64,000 nt of DNA. Origin: Peptoniphilus_A sp050943655 (GTDB lineage: Bacteria; Bacillota; Clostridia; Tissierellales; Peptoniphilaceae). The notes under the pieces are model-generated. The model was not told where the DNA came from and searched no databases. It saw only the letters and a program-made list of their open reading frames with translations. The stretch lies in NCBI RefSeq assembly GCF_050943655.1, contig NZ_JBMNPQ010000003.1, positions 1 to 64,000 on the forward strand. Direction: 5' to 3'. Shown one piece after another: positions 51,735 through 60,853 of this stretch. A program made the position numbers and the translations under genes. Position 1 is the stretch's first letter; each line of letters starts with the position of its first letter.

Positions 51735-52748
51735 TTATTTTACTAAGTCTGCATCTTCTGTTAATTTTTCATTATCTGATAAACCTAAAGCATCTGCTGT
51801 AGTTTCGTTTACAATTTTTTTAACTTCTGCTGAGTATGCCACAGGTACTTCACTTACTTTTTTGCCATTTATAATTTCATGTGCCATATTTGCAGCAACT
51901 TTTCCAAGACTTTCGTAATCGACACCTGTGCTCATTAAAATTCCATTTTCAACTGGACCCTGTTCAGATGCAACTGAAGGAATTTTTGCACTCTTTAGTG
52001 ACTCTGCAATTATTGATGCTGCAGATGAAACTGTGTTATCTTGGATTCCAAAAAATAAATCAATTTTATTTTCCATTGACTTCATCGCTGTTGACACGTC
52101 GTTAATATTGTTTATTCCAACTTCAATAACTTCAAGTCCCAAATCATCTGCTGCTTTATTTAGCTCTTCAATTTGGAATTTTGAATTTGCTTCATTTGTT
52201 GAAAATAAAACTCCAACATTTTTAATATCTGGGAAAACTTCCAATGCTTCTTCTAATTGAGCCTTAACTGAGAAGTAATCACTTACACCAGTTACATTTG
52301 CTTCTGGCTCTTCAATGTTTTTAACTAAATCTGCGCTAACTGGATCAGTCACTGCAGAAAATACTATTGGAATGTCTCCTGCTCCATTCTTTGCACCTTG
52401 TGCTGCTGGAGTTGCTATTGCATAGATTAAATCTACATCTTCATCGACGAAGTTTTTTATAATCGTCGGCACTACTGTCAAATCTCCATTTGCATTCTTG
52501 CTAATAATTTCTACATCTTTATCTAAGTTTTTAATTTCTTCTTCAAAGCTTGTTCTAGATCTTTCTAGTGCAATGTGATCTGCAAGCTGAATAACTCCAA
52601 TTTTTTTATGTTCACCTGACTCTTCTTGAGCTGTTGTGTTCTTTTTCTCAATATTTTTGTTATTTTCTTCTACCTTGTTATTTGTATTTGTACAGGACAC
52701 AAAGAGTAAACTTAAAGCTACTAACATTATAATTTTTTTAATTTTCAT
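51735..52748 (-). CDS. Substrate-binding lipoprotein 1 of TrpXYZ-like importer
   Basis: The signal peptide MKIKKIIMLVALSLLFVSC ends in a lipobox, so the mature protein is a lipoprotein (337 residues before cleavage). The body is the COG2984 type I binding fold: IGVIQLADHIALERSRTSFE, PIVFSAVTDPVSADLV, NVGVLFSTNEANSKFQIEEL and EQGPVENGILMSTGVDYESL. The ATG at 52748 follows TTTGGAGGTTATT. Its T-box specifier reads UAC, which suggests tyrosine as ligand rather than the tryptophan of streptococcal TrpX. Confidence 0.9.
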   Translation of the reverse strand: MKIKKIIMLVALSLLFVSCTNTNNKVEENNKNIEKKNTTAQEESGEHKKIGVIQLADHIALERSRTSFEEEIKNLDKDVEIISKNANGDLTVVPTIIKNFVDEDVDLIYAIATPAAQGAKNGAGDIPIVFSAVTDPVSADLVKNIEEPEANVTGVSDYFSVKAQLEEALEVFPDIKNVGVLFSTNEANSKFQIEELNKAADDLGLEVIEVGINNINDVSTAMKSMENKIDLFFGIQDNTVSSAASIIAESLKSAKIPSVASEQGPVENGILMSTGVDYESLGKVAANMAHEIINGKKVSEVPVAYSAEVKKIVNETTADALGLSDNEKLTEDADLVK

Positions 52749-52769
52749 AATAACCTCCAAATAAATAAT

Positions 52770-53033
52770 AAAAAAAGTCTTTCATCCACTACTTGGGACG
52801 AAAGACTTATCTCACGCGGTACCACCCGATTTTAATCTAAAAAGATACTCAATTTAAGGTCTAACAACCTCTAGCCTAAGTTAACGGGGGCTTCCGTACT
52901 TGCCTACTAATTTCAACAAATAAGCTTAAGAGTGTATATTAAATCCAAATGTATTATCTCGCACCACCCGATAACTCTCTTAAATCATTTTAGATTCTTT
53001 TTTCTCTTTCACAGCATTTATTAAATTAGTGAT
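52770..53033 (-). promoter_or_regulatory. T-box leader 1 (specifier UAC, Tyr)
   Basis: Contains CGGGTGGTACCGCG (52813-52829 region) and a terminator hairpin AGTCTTTCGTCC/GGATGAAAGACT with seven T. Stem I is closed by TTAAGAGAGT/ACTCTTAAG. The codon directly before ACTCTTAAGC (52934-52936) reads TAC, placed as in the glyQS T-box, where GGC precedes AUUCUUGAGC. Uncharged tRNA-Tyr should turn on the binding protein, permease and ATPase. Confidence 0.9.
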
Positions 53034-53062
53034 ATTATATCTGTGCTTTTTATAAATGTCAA
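53034..53062 (-). promoter_or_regulatory. Promoter of T-box leader 1
   Basis: TTGACA (53057-53062) and TATAAT (53034-53039), 17 nt apart on the minus strand: full consensus. Confidence 0.92.
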
Positions 53063-53153
53063 GGCTTTTTGAGAAAATTATTTTATTAATTTAAAGTGTT
53101 GCGGAGATTAGTATTGTTCGTTGTCCCATACAATATTTAGTTTTATTTATTTT

Positions 53154-54098
53154 TTATTTTATTTCAACTCCCAATTTTTTCGCTGTGTCTTCGTTTATCT
53201 TTCTCGAAGTTACTTTATTATCTTCAACTGGAATATTTTTTATCTCTTCTCCATTTATAACTTTTATTGCCATCTCGGCTGCTTGTCTTCCGTGTTCATA
53301 ATAATTTACACCTTCACTCATGAGTAGTCCCTTTTCTACTTGACCTTCTTCAGCAGAAAGTGAAGGAATTTTATTTTGAATTAGTGTCTCTGAAATTACT
53401 GGAATTGCCGATGCAACAGTGTTATCTGTAATTGCATAGTATACGTCGATTTCATCTTTCAAAGACGCAATTGCTTGTCCAATGTCGTTAATATTATTTA
53501 TGCCAGTAACTTTTAACTCAAGTCCAAGCTCTTCACATGATTTTTTGAGCTCTTCTATTTGAACTTCTGAATTTGACTCTGATGTTGAATAAATTGTTCC
53601 AACAGTTTTTACGTCTGGAAAAATTTTTAAGAAAGATTCGAGCTGCTCTTTTGAAGAAACTGCATCAGTTACACCAGTTATGTTTTCGGTCTTATCTCTA
53701 TCACTTACAATTCCAGATTTTACTGGATCAGTTACTGCTGAAAAAATTATATTTTTATTGGGAAGCGACTGCTTAACCCCTTGAGCAACTGGTGTTGATA
53801 TTGCATATACAAGTGCGTATTCGTCTTGTTCATATTTTTTTGGCATCGTAGTTGTTAGTGCTTGATCTCCCTGCAGATTTGTTGCATCAATTTCTACATC
53901 GAGTCCTTCTTCTTTTAGTCTATCTTCAAATCCTTTAAGTGCATTATCAAGAGATACGTGTTCAATATATTGTATCGCTCCTATTTTAATCTTCTTGCCA
54001 CTTGTCTTTTCATCTTTTCCTCCATCAGCGCATCCAACTGTCATAACCGCAAGCATTATTATTAAAATGCTAATTGTAACTTTCTTTAAATTTTTCAT
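53154..54098 (-). CDS. Substrate-binding lipoprotein 2 of TrpXYZ-like importer
   Basis: A paralogue of the binding protein at 51735-52748: IGAIQYIEHVSLDNALKGFE, NIIFSAVTDPVKSG, VGTIYSTSESNSEVQIEELK and EEGQVEKGLLMSEGVNYYEHG. The ATG at 54098, after TTTGGAGGAAGAA, gives 314 residues with signal MKNLKKVTISILIIMLAVMT and lipobox VGC. There is no second permease or ATPase, so it probably shares the pair downstream. Its T-box reads UUC, suggesting phenylalanine. Confidence 0.9.
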   Translation of the reverse strand: MKNLKKVTISILIIMLAVMTVGCADGGKDEKTSGKKIKIGAIQYIEHVSLDNALKGFEDRLKEEGLDVEIDATNLQGDQALTTTMPKKYEQDEYALVYAISTPVAQGVKQSLPNKNIIFSAVTDPVKSGIVSDRDKTENITGVTDAVSSKEQLESFLKIFPDVKTVGTIYSTSESNSEVQIEELKKSCEELGLELKVTGINNINDIGQAIASLKDEIDVYYAITDNTVASAIPVISETLIQNKIPSLSAEEGQVEKGLLMSEGVNYYEHGRQAAEMAIKVINGEEIKNIPVEDNKVTSRKINEDTAKKLGVEIK

Positions 54099-54129
54099 TT
54101 CTTCCTCCAAATAAATAAATTTAAATAAT

Positions 54130-54392
54130 AAAAAAATCCTCCACCCCATAGGGCGAAGGATTCGCGGTACCACCTAATTTTATAATCAAATAGATTAACT
54201 CATTTTAAGATCTAACAATCTCTAGTCTGTGGTAACGGTGACTGCCGTAAAGATCTACTATATTTTCAACCTTTAAGCTTGAGAGTGAATATTAAATACC
54301 TGTATCTCTGTGGGCTCTCACCATCCCCACTCTCTTTAAGAGACCAGCGATATGTTTTTCTCTCTTAACGCTTTTATTATTTATTGTTCTTC
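54130..54392 (-). promoter_or_regulatory. T-box leader 2 (specifier UUC, Phe)
   Basis: Contains TTAGGTGGTACCGCGAA (54161-54177) and a terminator AATCCTTCGCCC/GGGGTGGAGGATT with seven T. Stem I begins AAGAGAGTGGGG and ends ATTCACTCTCAAGC. The specifier TTC is at 54287-54289, directly before ACTCTCAAGC. Confidence 0.9.
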
Positions 54393-54421
54393 AATATACT
54401 CCTTTAAAGTGATATTGTCAA
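54393..54421 (-). promoter_or_regulatory. Promoter of T-box leader 2
   Basis: TTGACA (54416-54421) and TATATT (54393-54398), 17-nt spacer, on the minus strand and abutting the nadE stop. Confidence 0.88.
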
Positions 54422-55144
54422 CTAGTTTTTTAAAATAAATTTTGGTGCCATCTCTCTCTTGTGATGTGATAGTCTGTGCATTCTGTCAATTTTTTCTTTT
54501 TTGTCCTTCTCAGGTTCTCTTTCTCCTCTGATGTATGAGTCAAGCTCGTCATAAGTAAAGCCCATTTCATCTTCATCAGTTTGACCAACCCAAAGACCTG
54601 CAGAAGGTTTTTTGTTTATAATTTCATCTGGTATGCCAAGTTCCTTTGCAATTTCAAAAACATCAGTCTTTAAAATATTTACAATTGGCATGAGGTCTGC
54701 ACCAGAGTCGCCATACTTTGTTGAATATCCAAGATACCACTCACTTGCATTTGAAGGTCCAAGCACCAAGTAACCAAGGTCCTGTGCATAGTAATAAATT
54801 GTTGTCATCCTAAGTCTTGGCTTAATGTTTGATCTTGCCATTCTATTTTCTGAATATAAAGATGCTTTTATAAGTTCTCTATAAGTATTAGTTAGATCAA
54901 CTGTCCTAGTTTCTAAATCAAGAGCTTCACTTACTTTTATTGCATCTTCTCTGTCCTCGTCAATGCTTTCGCATGGCATAATTAATCCAAGTGAATTATC
55001 TGGGAAAACTCTTTTAGAAAGTCCTGCGACTACAGCAGAGTCAATTCCACCAGATAGTCCGAATACAAATCCCTTTGCCCCTGCATCTTCTGCTTTTTCT
55101 CTTAACCAATTTACTAAATCTTCTGTAACTTTTTTATAATCCAT
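54422..55144 (-). CDS. nadE: Ammonia-dependent NAD+ synthetase
   Basis: Converts deamido-NAD to NAD. GFVFGLSGGIDSAVVAGLSK holds the SGGxDS ATP-pyrophosphatase motif, then GLIMPCES, YLVLGPSNASEWYLGYSTKYGDS's family segment and PSAGLWVGQTDEDEMGFTYD. Only the synthetase domain is present (240 residues), so ammonia rather than glutamine is the donor. It follows yigZ by 8 nt. Confidence 0.96.
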   Translation of the reverse strand: MDYKKVTEDLVNWLREKAEDAGAKGFVFGLSGGIDSAVVAGLSKRVFPDNSLGLIMPCESIDEDREDAIKVSEALDLETRTVDLTNTYRELIKASLYSENRMARSNIKPRLRMTTIYYYAQDLGYLVLGPSNASEWYLGYSTKYGDSGADLMPIVNILKTDVFEIAKELGIPDEIINKKPSAGLWVGQTDEDEMGFTYDELDSYIRGEREPEKDKKEKIDRMHRLSHHKREMAPKFILKN

Positions 55145-55152
55145 AATTACCT

Positions 55153-55785
55153 CTAATATATAATCTTACCGTCAATCGTCGGCAGTTCCACTTCTTCTAA
55201 AATTTTAAATTCTACATTTGCACTTGTAAGATCAATTAAATCTTTTATGATTTTGCTATCATCTTCTAAGTCCACTATTATCTCAACTAGATCAGAATAG
55301 TTTTCTTTTAGAACTTTAACACCTTCCCCAGCAAGATAATTTAATATTTTGCCATGGTTTGTGTAGTCGTATTTGACACTAGTTCTGTTAAAAATTTTTC
55401 TAACAGCTCTTGTACTTGCATTAAGTGCTTCTACAACTGAACTTGTATAAGCTCTTACAAGACCGCCTGCTCCAAGTTTTATTCCACCAAAATATCTAGT
55501 CGAAATTACGAGTATATTTCTAAGCTCTTCTTTTTTTAAAACTTCAAGCATTGGAACTCCCGCTGTGCCACTTGGCTCTCCATCATCTGAATACCTCTGG
55601 ATATTTGCATCTTCGCCGATGATGTAGGCGTAGCAGTTGTGAGTTGCGTCTCTATACTTCGTGCTCACTTCGTCTATTATCTCAAGTGCCCTTTCTTCAT
55701 CTTTTACAAAAAAAGCATGCCCGATAAATGTAGATTTTTTTATTTCAATTGTCGCGCTTTTATCTTTTAAAATTGAATTATACAT
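55153..55785 (-). CDS. YigZ/IMPACT family protein
   Basis: A 210-residue two-domain protein: KKSTFIGHAFFVKDEERAL, KYRDATHNCYAYIIGE, YSDDGEPSGTAGVPMLEVL and ISTRYFGGIKLGAGGLVRAY. Homologues include yeast YIH1, which affects translation control; the bacterial role is unclear. Overlaps hflX by 8 nt. Confidence 0.93.
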   Translation of the reverse strand: MYNSILKDKSATIEIKKSTFIGHAFFVKDEERALEIIDEVSTKYRDATHNCYAYIIGEDANIQRYSDDGEPSGTAGVPMLEVLKKEELRNILVISTRYFGGIKLGAGGLVRAYTSSVVEALNASTRAVRKIFNRTSVKYDYTNHGKILNYLAGEGVKVLKENYSDLVEIIVDLEDDSKIIKDLIDLTSANVEFKILEEVELPTIDGKIIY

Positions 55786-57067
55786 TTGTCATATATTCCT
55801 TTACACCCTGAAGCTCATCTTGTCTTAAGGATAAATCAATATATATACCGTCGTCTTCATAATTTGGAACAACATCAAATTTCTCGACGAGTTCAAATAA
55901 TTTTTCTGTGTCATCATAAGGAAATTTAAGTTTTACATCTACATAATTTTCTTCAAGATTATCTTCAATCTTTTGTAGCAGTCTCTCTATATCTTCGTCG
56001 TTAAATGCAGATATAAAAATTTGCTTCTCAGGGGCAATTTCCCTTGGCAAGTTTATATCTTCAATATTTATTTTGTCCGATTTATTAAAAACTGTAATTA
56101 TATTTTTGTCGATTACATCAATGTCCTTTAAGATTGAAATTGCAGTCTTATACTGTATCTCAATATCTTCACTGGACGAGTCGATTACGTGAAGAATTAA
56201 ATCAGAATACTTAATCTCCTCAAGAGTTGACTTAAAGGCCTCGACAATTTTTGTTGGAAGCTTCGATACAAATCCTACAGTATCAGATATTATAAATTCT
56301 CTGCCGGAAGGAAGCCTTGCCCTTCTAGAACTTGGGTCGAGGGTCTCAAAGAGCATGTTCTTTACAGAAACTTCTTTTGAGTCTTCCATCTTTAATTTAT
56401 TTAAAATTGTAGACTTGCCCGCATTTGTGTATCCCACTAAAGAAACTACAGGAATATTGCTGTTGACTCTTCTGTTTCTTGTTGTATCACGAGTCTTCTC
56501 TGCCTTTTTTAACTTCTCTTTAATCTTATCAATTTCTCTTTGGAGCCTTCTTCTGTCGGTTTCAATAATTTGCTCCCCTGGTCCTCTAGTACCAATTCCC
56601 CCACCAGTTCTTGACCAGCCATCTATTCCCAAAAGTCTTGGCATTTGATACTCAAGCCTTGCAAGTTCAACTTGAAGCTTAGCCTCGTATGTGGTTGCCC
56701 TTAGACCAAAAATATCTAAGATTAAATTTGTCCTGTCGACAACTTTTTTCTTAATCTTTTTTTCCAAGTTACGAACTTGAATTCCTGAAAGCTCGTCGTT
56801 AAAAACTATGGCATCAACTTCTAATTTTTCTGCCATGTCTTTAATTTCCTGAACCTTGCCAGACCCAATTAAATATTTTGGATTAAATTTTACTAGATTT
56901 TGAGTGACTTCTCCCACAACTTCTGCACCATCAGCTCTAACAAGTTCGCTTAATTCATCCATTGATGTCTCAAGAGAATGAGGAAAGGCGCCCAAATCTG
57001 TTCCAACAGTTATTACCTTTTCAATTTTCTTTTGTGAATTTAAATTTTCTAAAAAAACATTATCCAT
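55778..57067 (-). CDS. hflX: GTPase HflX
   Basis: Ribosome-splitting GTPase. The N-terminal HflX domain includes FNDELSGIQVRNLEK, VVDRTNLILDIFGLRA and GGIGTRGPGEQIIETDRRRL. The G domain has SLVGYTNAGKSTILNKL, DTVGFVSKLPTKIVEAFKST and FNKSDK. Length 429. First gene of hflX-yigZ-nadE. Confidence 0.97.
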   Translation of the reverse strand: MDNVFLENLNSQKKIEKVITVGTDLGAFPHSLETSMDELSELVRADGAEVVGEVTQNLVKFNPKYLIGSGKVQEIKDMAEKLEVDAIVFNDELSGIQVRNLEKKIKKKVVDRTNLILDIFGLRATTYEAKLQVELARLEYQMPRLLGIDGWSRTGGGIGTRGPGEQIIETDRRRLQREIDKIKEKLKKAEKTRDTTRNRRVNSNIPVVSLVGYTNAGKSTILNKLKMEDSKEVSVKNMLFETLDPSSRRARLPSGREFIISDTVGFVSKLPTKIVEAFKSTLEEIKYSDLILHVIDSSSEDIEIQYKTAISILKDIDVIDKNIITVFNKSDKINIEDINLPREIAPEKQIFISAFNDEDIERLLQKIEDNLEENYVDVKLKFPYDDTEKLFELVEKFDVVPNYEDDGIYIDLSLRQDELQGVKEYMTNV

Positions 57068-57146
57068 AAGTCAATTATACCAATAAAACTAGATTTTGAA
57101 AATCTCGTCTCTTTCGTCCTTTAAAATAGTATTTGATTATCTATGA

Positions 57147-57155
57147 TGGTATAAT
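57147..57155 (+). promoter_or_regulatory. Extended -10 promoter of the PBP gene
   Basis: TGG-TATAAT on the plus strand, 17 nt before the ATG, with GGGAGG as ribosome-binding site. No clear -35. Confidence 0.6.
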
Positions 57156-57172
57156 AAGCTTGGGAGGTTTTG

Positions 57173-59968
57173 ATGAGTAAATTAACAAAATTTAAAGACT
57201 TAAACAAAAAAGATAGAGTCAAAATTATTCTACTAGCTGTACTAGTTGTACTTATTTTAATTTTTTCAATTCTTTCTGCAATTATTATTTCAATAATTTC
57301 AAAGACTCCATCAACTAATTTAGAAAATTTGACCAATTCTTTTAACCAAACTTCTTATATTTATTCTAAAGACAACACTCTCATAGAAAAAGTTGAATCT
57401 TTAGAATACAGAACTCTTGTGGATTTAGACGACATACCTGATCATGTCAAAAATTCTTTTGTGGCAATTGAGGACCACAGGTTTTACACACATAAGGGCC
57501 TTGACCCAATAGGCATTGCGTCTTCTCTTGTCGCTAATATTAAAAGCGGTGCACTAGTCCGCGGCGGATCAACAATAACTCAGCAGCTAGTTAGGTCAGT
57601 CTATCTTTCTAATGCAAAGACAATGGATAGAAAAATTCAAGAGGCCTATCTGTCACTTAGAGTTGAAGATGTTATGTCAAAGGGAGAAATCCTAGAAGCT
57701 TACTTAAACAGAATAAATCTAGGCCAGGGAGCCTATGGAATAGAGGCAGCAAGTCAGACTTATTTTTCTAAGCACACAGATGAATTAAACATAGCAGAGG
57801 CGGCACTACTTGCTGGCATTCCAAAATCCCCTACTAATTATGCACCTTTTAAATCGGTGCCAGAAGATTTTTTAACTGAGGACTTGAACGTAATCGGAAC
57901 GAGAACTGTCGATGGGCAAAAATATTATTTAGTTCTAAATCAAGACGCCTTCGACAGACAAAAAATTGTACTCCACAGAATGAAAGAACTTGGATATATA
58001 GACGATGCTGAATACGAAAAGGCAATGAATTTCGACATAATTTCAGATCTTAATCCAAAAGTTTTTAAAAATCACAACATGAGTTCCTATTCCACAGATT
58101 TTATAAAGAGTGAAGCGTCAAAGTACTTGGCTGACTATTATAAAATAAGTTTAAACGAAGGCGAGCACAAACTTTTTACTGGAGGATATAAAGTTTACTC
58201 CTCTATTGACGAAAATATGCAAAATAATTTAGAGGAGAAATATTCTAATTTTCAAAACTTTCTTCTAAACTATAAATCGACACAGGGCTCAAGACTTTTA
58301 AATTTATCTTTTGACGATAACAAAAATATAGTATATAACGACGAGATTCTCTATTTTCAAAGAGATTCACACTTTGATGAAAATTTTAATCTGACAATAC
58401 CAAAAGATGCCTACAATATTTCTAGTCACGGCGATTTAAAAATTAACAGACTTTATTTCAAAAAAGTTGGAAACAAGTTAGACATAATTGATCTTTATAG
58501 AATTAATGACAACAAAATTTTGGAAACTTTTGACATTGGAGAGCTTCAAATCGATCCATCGTCTTATGATTTAAAAAACGATTATTTGATTATTGACGGA
58601 TCATACATTAAAGAACTTGATAATTTTTATAAAATTGACGAGAATGAAAATTTAGTTATCTCAAATAATTTTTATAATTTTAATCCTGAGCCAGTCATTC
58701 AACCTGAATCGGCCATGATAGTTTCAAATAACGACACAGGTTTTGTCGAAGCAATCATCGGCGGACTCGATGTAAATTCAAAAAATGCCAAAATTTTAAA
58801 TAGAGCAACAGACTCTCTAAGACAACCCGGAAGCATTATAACTCCCTTTACAGTTTATCTTCCCGCACTTATGGAGGGTAAAACTCTTGGAGATGTATAT
58901 GACGATGTTCCACTAACTGTTGACGGAATGTTTTGGCCACACAATTACTACAATTCCTTTAAAGGACTAATGACATTAAGGGGCGCAATGGAGAAAACAT
59001 CAAATGTCATAAACGCTGAAGTTTTGCAAGAAATTGGAATAGATAAATCGAAGGAAGTTTTAAAAAGTTTTGACATAATAAAAGAAGATGGCAAAGACTT
59101 CTACATCACTAAGTCTGAAAATCCAAAGAAGCATGATGACAATTTAGAATCTCTCGCCCTTGGAAATATGCAAGTTGGAGTTACACTTTTTGATATTTCA
59201 AAAATGTATCAGACAATTGCAAATGAGGGACTTTATAAGGAACAAACTGCGATAATAAAAATTGAAGACTCAAGTGGAAACATTATTATCGACAACACAG
59301 ATAAATCTAAAAAGTTATTTGACGATAAAAAATCATTTTTGTTAAAAGATGTCTTTATTAGAAATACTAAATATGGAAACGCAAGAGGATCGCAACTATC
59401 AAATGCCCAAACAGCAGCATATGTTGGACAAAATAGATTTAACTCAGATTATTGGATTAGCGGATTTAGCGACAAATACACAGTTTCAATGTGGCTCGGT
59501 GCAGATACTCAAAAAATTTCTCTCTCATCAGATACCTCATCTGTTGTAAATCTTTTTAACATGATGACAAGAGACATAGAGGATAATTCAAACTTCCCAG
59601 AGGATCCTCACTATATTGTAAAGAGATATATTTCGACAAAAAGTGGAAAGCTTGGCAATAAATTGACTGAATATGCAAATTCTGGGTATACAGAAAAATA
59701 TATTACAGGAACAGAAACAACTGAAGAAGACGATATGTTTAAAAAATATTTAATCTGCAAAGATTCAGATAAGATTGCCACACAATTTTGCCCAAGTGAA
59801 TCTGTGCTTTATACAGTTAGGTTCCAAAGGAAAGAAAAATATAATCCAAAGGACCATTACAATATTTATCCCGACGATTATATGGTGATTCCAAGTTCAT
59901 ACTGCGACGTTCACACTAGAGAGTGGGTTGAGGAAAACGGCGAAGACAACAACTCTAATGACGATTAA
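57173..59968 (+). CDS. Class A PBP-like glycosyltransferase with degenerate transpeptidase domain
   Basis: One transmembrane helix (residues ~18-44) precedes a GT51 domain with intact motifs: VAIEDHRFYTHKG (catalytic Glu ~100), RGGSTITQQL and LNRINLGQGAYGIEAAS. The C-terminal penicillin-binding domain (~510-780) aligns well, but all active-site motifs are changed. RQPGSIITPF has SIIT instead of SxxK (~554). KTSNVINAEV has TSN for SxN (~609). AAYVGQN replaces KTGT (~750). It should polymerise glycan but not cross-link it or bind penicillin. A Cys-bearing tail follows (931 residues in all). The ATG at 57173 is chosen over TTG 57170. Confidence 0.9.
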   Translation: MSKLTKFKDLNKKDRVKIILLAVLVVLILIFSILSAIIISIISKTPSTNLENLTNSFNQTSYIYSKDNTLIEKVESLEYRTLVDLDDIPDHVKNSFVAIEDHRFYTHKGLDPIGIASSLVANIKSGALVRGGSTITQQLVRSVYLSNAKTMDRKIQEAYLSLRVEDVMSKGEILEAYLNRINLGQGAYGIEAASQTYFSKHTDELNIAEAALLAGIPKSPTNYAPFKSVPEDFLTEDLNVIGTRTVDGQKYYLVLNQDAFDRQKIVLHRMKELGYIDDAEYEKAMNFDIISDLNPKVFKNHNMSSYSTDFIKSEASKYLADYYKISLNEGEHKLFTGGYKVYSSIDENMQNNLEEKYSNFQNFLLNYKSTQGSRLLNLSFDDNKNIVYNDEILYFQRDSHFDENFNLTIPKDAYNISSHGDLKINRLYFKKVGNKLDIIDLYRINDNKILETFDIGELQIDPSSYDLKNDYLIIDGSYIKELDNFYKIDENENLVISNNFYNFNPEPVIQPESAMIVSNNDTGFVEAIIGGLDVNSKNAKILNRATDSLRQPGSIITPFTVYLPALMEGKTLGDVYDDVPLTVDGMFWPHNYYNSFKGLMTLRGAMEKTSNVINAEVLQEIGIDKSKEVLKSFDIIKEDGKDFYITKSENPKKHDDNLESLALGNMQVGVTLFDISKMYQTIANEGLYKEQTAIIKIEDSSGNIIIDNTDKSKKLFDDKKSFLLKDVFIRNTKYGNARGSQLSNAQTAAYVGQNRFNSDYWISGFSDKYTVSMWLGADTQKISLSSDTSSVVNLFNMMTRDIEDNSNFPEDPHYIVKRYISTKSGKLGNKLTEYANSGYTEKYITGTETTEEDDMFKKYLICKDSDKIATQFCPSESVLYTVRFQRKEKYNPKDHYNIYPDDYMVIPSSYCDVHTREWVEENGEDNNSNDD

Positions 59969-59979
59969 AGGAGGATGCA

Positions 59980-60156
59980 ATGAAAGTAGTACCAACAATT
60001 ATAAAATTTGCAATTGCTCATAAATTCGCGAAGAATAAAAGAAGAAAGAATTTGAAGAGAAATATTAGAAAACAAATTTTTAAACATCCCGTTGCTGGTT
60101 CAAAGATATTGTACAGAGCATCGAGAATTAAATTTAGAAATACTTTCTTGAAATAA
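59980..60156 (+). CDS. Small basic protein of unknown function
   Basis: An ORF of 58 codons starts 11 nt after the PBP stop behind a strong AAGGAGGATGCA site, so it is co-transcribed and well translated. It encodes MKVVPTIIKFAIAHKFAKNK followed by a Lys/Arg-rich stretch and ends RIKFRNTFLK. Net charge is highly positive, with a short hydrophobic N terminus (PTIIKFAIA). A terminator follows 3 nt after its stop. I do not recognise the family. It may bind RNA, wall polymer or membrane lipid. Confidence 0.75.
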   Translation: MKVVPTIIKFAIAHKFAKNKRRKNLKRNIRKQIFKHPVAGSKILYRASRIKFRNTFLK

Positions 60157-60158
60157 AA

Positions 60159-60197
60159 TAAAGACCCAGGAGATTTAGTTTCCCGGGTCTTTATTTT
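60159..60197. terminator. Bidirectional terminator
   Basis: AAAGACCC(A)GG-loop-CCGGGTCTTT with ATTTTT on the plus side and an A-rich (T on minus) stretch on the other. It separates the PBP operon from the convergent macro-domain gene. Confidence 0.88.
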
Positions 60198-60207
60198 TGT
60201 TTAGAAT

Positions 60208-60708
60208 TTAATTTTTTGATTTCTCTTTTAATACATCAAAAATTTTTTGATCAACTGTTGCTATAGTTACATCCATTTCATTATCCTTTAAAAATTCCTC
60301 AATAGTTTCTACTGCAACTTCTGCAGCTTCACTCTTTGGATAACCATAGATTCCAGATGATATTAGTGGAAATACAATGGATTTAAGTCCCTTTTCCTTT
60401 GCAAGATTAAGAGCAGAAAGATATGCCGCTCTTAGTAGCTCTTCTTCTCCCTTGTTGCCGTCAAAATAGACTGGCCCAACTGTGTGGATGATAAAAGGAG
60501 CTTTTAAACCGTATCCTTTTGTCATTACTGACTCACCTGGTTTAATTGGCGCAAGAGCATCGCACTCTTCTTGAAGCTTTGGCGAGTCTGCTGCTTCAAA
60601 AATAATTCCACAAACTCCACCGCCTCTTTTAAGTTCTTCGTTGGCTGCGTTAACAACTGCATCTACATCAAAATCTATAATACTTTTCTTTTCAATTTTA
60701 AGAGTCAT
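60208..60708 (-). CDS. Macro-domain protein (O-acetyl-ADP-ribose deacetylase-like)
   Basis: A single macro domain of 166 residues: DAVVNAANEELKRGGGVCG at the N terminus, MTKGYGLKAPFIIHTVGPVY, and SIVFPLISSGIYGYPKSEAAEVAVETI. Family members remove ADP-ribose or deacetylate O-acetyl-ADP-ribose; conserved Asn and Gly-rich loops are present. No toxin partner is seen next to it. Confidence 0.92.
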   Translation of the reverse strand: MTLKIEKKSIIDFDVDAVVNAANEELKRGGGVCGIIFEAADSPKLQEECDALAPIKPGESVMTKGYGLKAPFIIHTVGPVYFDGNKGEEELLRAAYLSALNLAKEKGLKSIVFPLISSGIYGYPKSEAAEVAVETIEEFLKDNEMDVTIATVDQKIFDVLKEKSKN

Positions 60709-60853
60709 AGTACACCCCCCATGTTAATAACTCCCATTGTATAAAATATGTAAATATTATCTCATATCAATGATAATACTTTTATGAGTACTTTTGCAAA
60801 TATTTTTAAAAAAGTATTAAAAAACAAAATGTTTCTTAATACTTTTCGTAAAA

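Noticed and set aside
51735..54098. Calling the importer a tryptophan transporter (trpXYZ)
   Set aside because: The protein family fits, but neither T-box specifier reads UGG; they read UAC and UUC.
60208..60708. Macro-domain protein as part of a DarTG-like toxin-antitoxin pair
   Set aside because: No ADP-ribosyltransferase toxin gene is adjacent. Neighbours are a terminator and an antiporter.
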